Assembly: GCA_937957915.1 (NCBI GenBank)
Contig: CALGNZ010000149.1
Location: forward strand, 1 to 54,609
Direction of reading: 5' to 3'
Length of the DNA: 54,609 bases
Source of the DNA: an uncultured Granulosicoccaceae bacterium
GTDB taxonomy: Bacteria; Pseudomonadota; Gammaproteobacteria; Granulosicoccales; Granulosicoccaceae
Both the position numbers and the translations under genes were made by a program. Positions 53,939 through 54,609 of this stretch are shown in pieces. How positions within the stretch are numbered: the stretch's first letter is position 1; each line of letters starts with the position of its first letter. The notes beneath the pieces were generated by a model, which saw only the letters and a program-made list of their open reading frames with translations, did not search any database and was not told the DNA's origin.

Positions 53939-54609
53939 TTAGCCGTGCTCACTGATTAACTGCTCGATTATTTTTTCAATATCAGGCAGTGCTGCCCCGG
54001 GCTGATCGGCGTTATATTTGAAGTTCTGCAGTCGATCATAAATGGCCGCGGCACCTTCGTGTATCTGGGGTGGCAGCGATGCACTTTGCATAGTGCTGGC
54101 TATTTCCCTCATTTCACCGTTAAAACGCCATGCCTTGCTTGCCGCAACTGCACCTTCAGTTTCGCATCGGCGCTCAAGGTCGGGTTGTGAAAGGGTCCAT
54201 TCATTCAATAGATGCTCCTCAATGCCGGCGGAGCTTGCGAGTGCGCGCGACAGTAATAGCAGTGCGCTGTGACCTTTCGTATAAGACGCATAAGCCATTT
54301 TAAGCACCGACGCATCTCCGGGTTTGTCACTGATGCTAATGCCGGGCAGAAGCCCGTCTGTAAGCAATGCAACAATGTCGTCGGCTTTCGTGCCAGAGAG
54401 ATATAGGCGCGTAGATCCCGCTTTGCGCGCCGGCGGTCCAATGATTCCACCGTCTACAAATTCAGCACCGCTGTTGGCTATGACGGTGGCGATGGCAGCT
54501 GTTGTGTCAGTCGAAATAGCATTGCAGTCTACAAAAGTGCCGGTAAATTTTTCTGTTGCAACATGTTGAGCAATGTCGAGTGCAGAGTGAGGCGGGCAGA
54601 CAGAGAAGA
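53939..54609 (-). CDS. NAD(P)-dependent oxidoreductase, 6PGDH-like with DUF1932, N-terminus cut
   Basis: The frame is open to the right edge, so the N-terminal part of the Rossmann domain is missing. Visible are VCPPHSALDIAQHV, then FVDCNAIS, the segment EFVDGGIIGPPA typical of the 6-phosphogluconate / 3-hydroxyisobutyrate dehydrogenase superfamily, and a C-terminal helical domain with KMAYASYTKG, which carries the catalytic Lys region of DUF1932 proteins. The substrate is unknown. It converges with the FN3 gene. Confidence 0.82.
   Translation of the reverse strand, partial: FSVCPPHSALDIAQHVATEKFTGTFVDCNAISTDTTAAIATVIANSGAEFVDGGIIGPPARKAGSTRLYLSGTKADDIVALLTDGLLPGISISDKPGDASVLKMAYASYTKGHSALLLLSRALASSAGIEEHLLNEWTLSQPDLERRCETEGAVAASKAWRFNGEMREIASTMQSASLPPQIHEGAAAIYDRLQNFKYNADQPGAALPDIEKIIEQLISEHG

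Overview
This is a gammaproteobacterial chromosome segment. The organisation of the housekeeping genes (valS-holC-pepA divergent from lptF-lptG; ffs-dnaX-ybaB-recR; xerD-dsbC; a pst/pho regulon block) and the presence of djlA, ttcA, truD, rluB and a DUF1820 gene fit a free-living, probably aquatic, gammaproteobacterium. I cannot name the genus. No insertion sequence, prophage, CRISPR array or rRNA operon was seen. Short tandem duplications of 11-17 bp are unusually common between genes.

Layout. 1-8.1 kb: valS (cut by the left edge), holC and pepA on the minus strand, lptFG on the plus strand, and an RDD membrane protein. 8.7-9.1 kb: a lysine-repeat, histone H1-like protein behind a near-consensus promoter. 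9.4-18.5 kb: moeA, xerD followed by a 17-bp repeat array, dsbC, a YdcH-like gene, truD, djlA, moaB, rluB and tRNA-Ser(GGA) with its terminator. 18.6-28.0 kb: DUF1820, a small catabolic region (lactonase-like metallo-hydrolase, Gfo/Idh oxidoreductase, isopropylmalate-dehydrogenase-like enzyme), a TIR-like/GAF-like/EAL signalling protein and a TRAP transporter. 28.3-37.0 kb: phoU-pstBACS-phoR-phoB on the minus strand with a Pho box before pstS. 37.3-42.5 kb: SRP RNA, dnaX, ybaB, recR, a small exported protein and ttcA. 42.6-44.2 kb: a TetR gene interrupted by an in-frame stop, divergent from a sterol-desaturase-family gene with two matching dyads between them. 44.5-46.9 kb: a GspG-like domain on an unusual membrane anchor, a Tat-exported intradiol-dioxygenase-like protein, a ferric-reductase-like membrane protein and MsrA. 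The right edge cuts an NAD(P)-dependent 6-phosphogluconate-dehydrogenase-like gene.

The most interesting region is 47.3-52.6 kb. Three small exported proteins each carry a Sec signal peptide, then a propeptide of 16-17 residues ending in the same double-glycine-like motif (L/M-D-x-V-S-A/G-G). Beside them lie a soluble exported C39 cysteine peptidase and a LysM protein with a probable outer-membrane beta-barrel. A LuxR/CsgD-like regulator is convergent with this group. The set resembles the Fap functional-amyloid machinery in logic (C39 peptidase FapD, barrel FapF, small secreted subunits), but the substrates and the LysM barrel differ. I propose a two-step system: Sec export, periplasmic removal of the propeptide by the C39 peptidase, then passage to or through the outer membrane. 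A secreted FN3 protein with three DxDGDGxGWDG repeats follows it. The EAL protein elsewhere in the window could link surface structures to cyclic-di-GMP, but that is conjecture.
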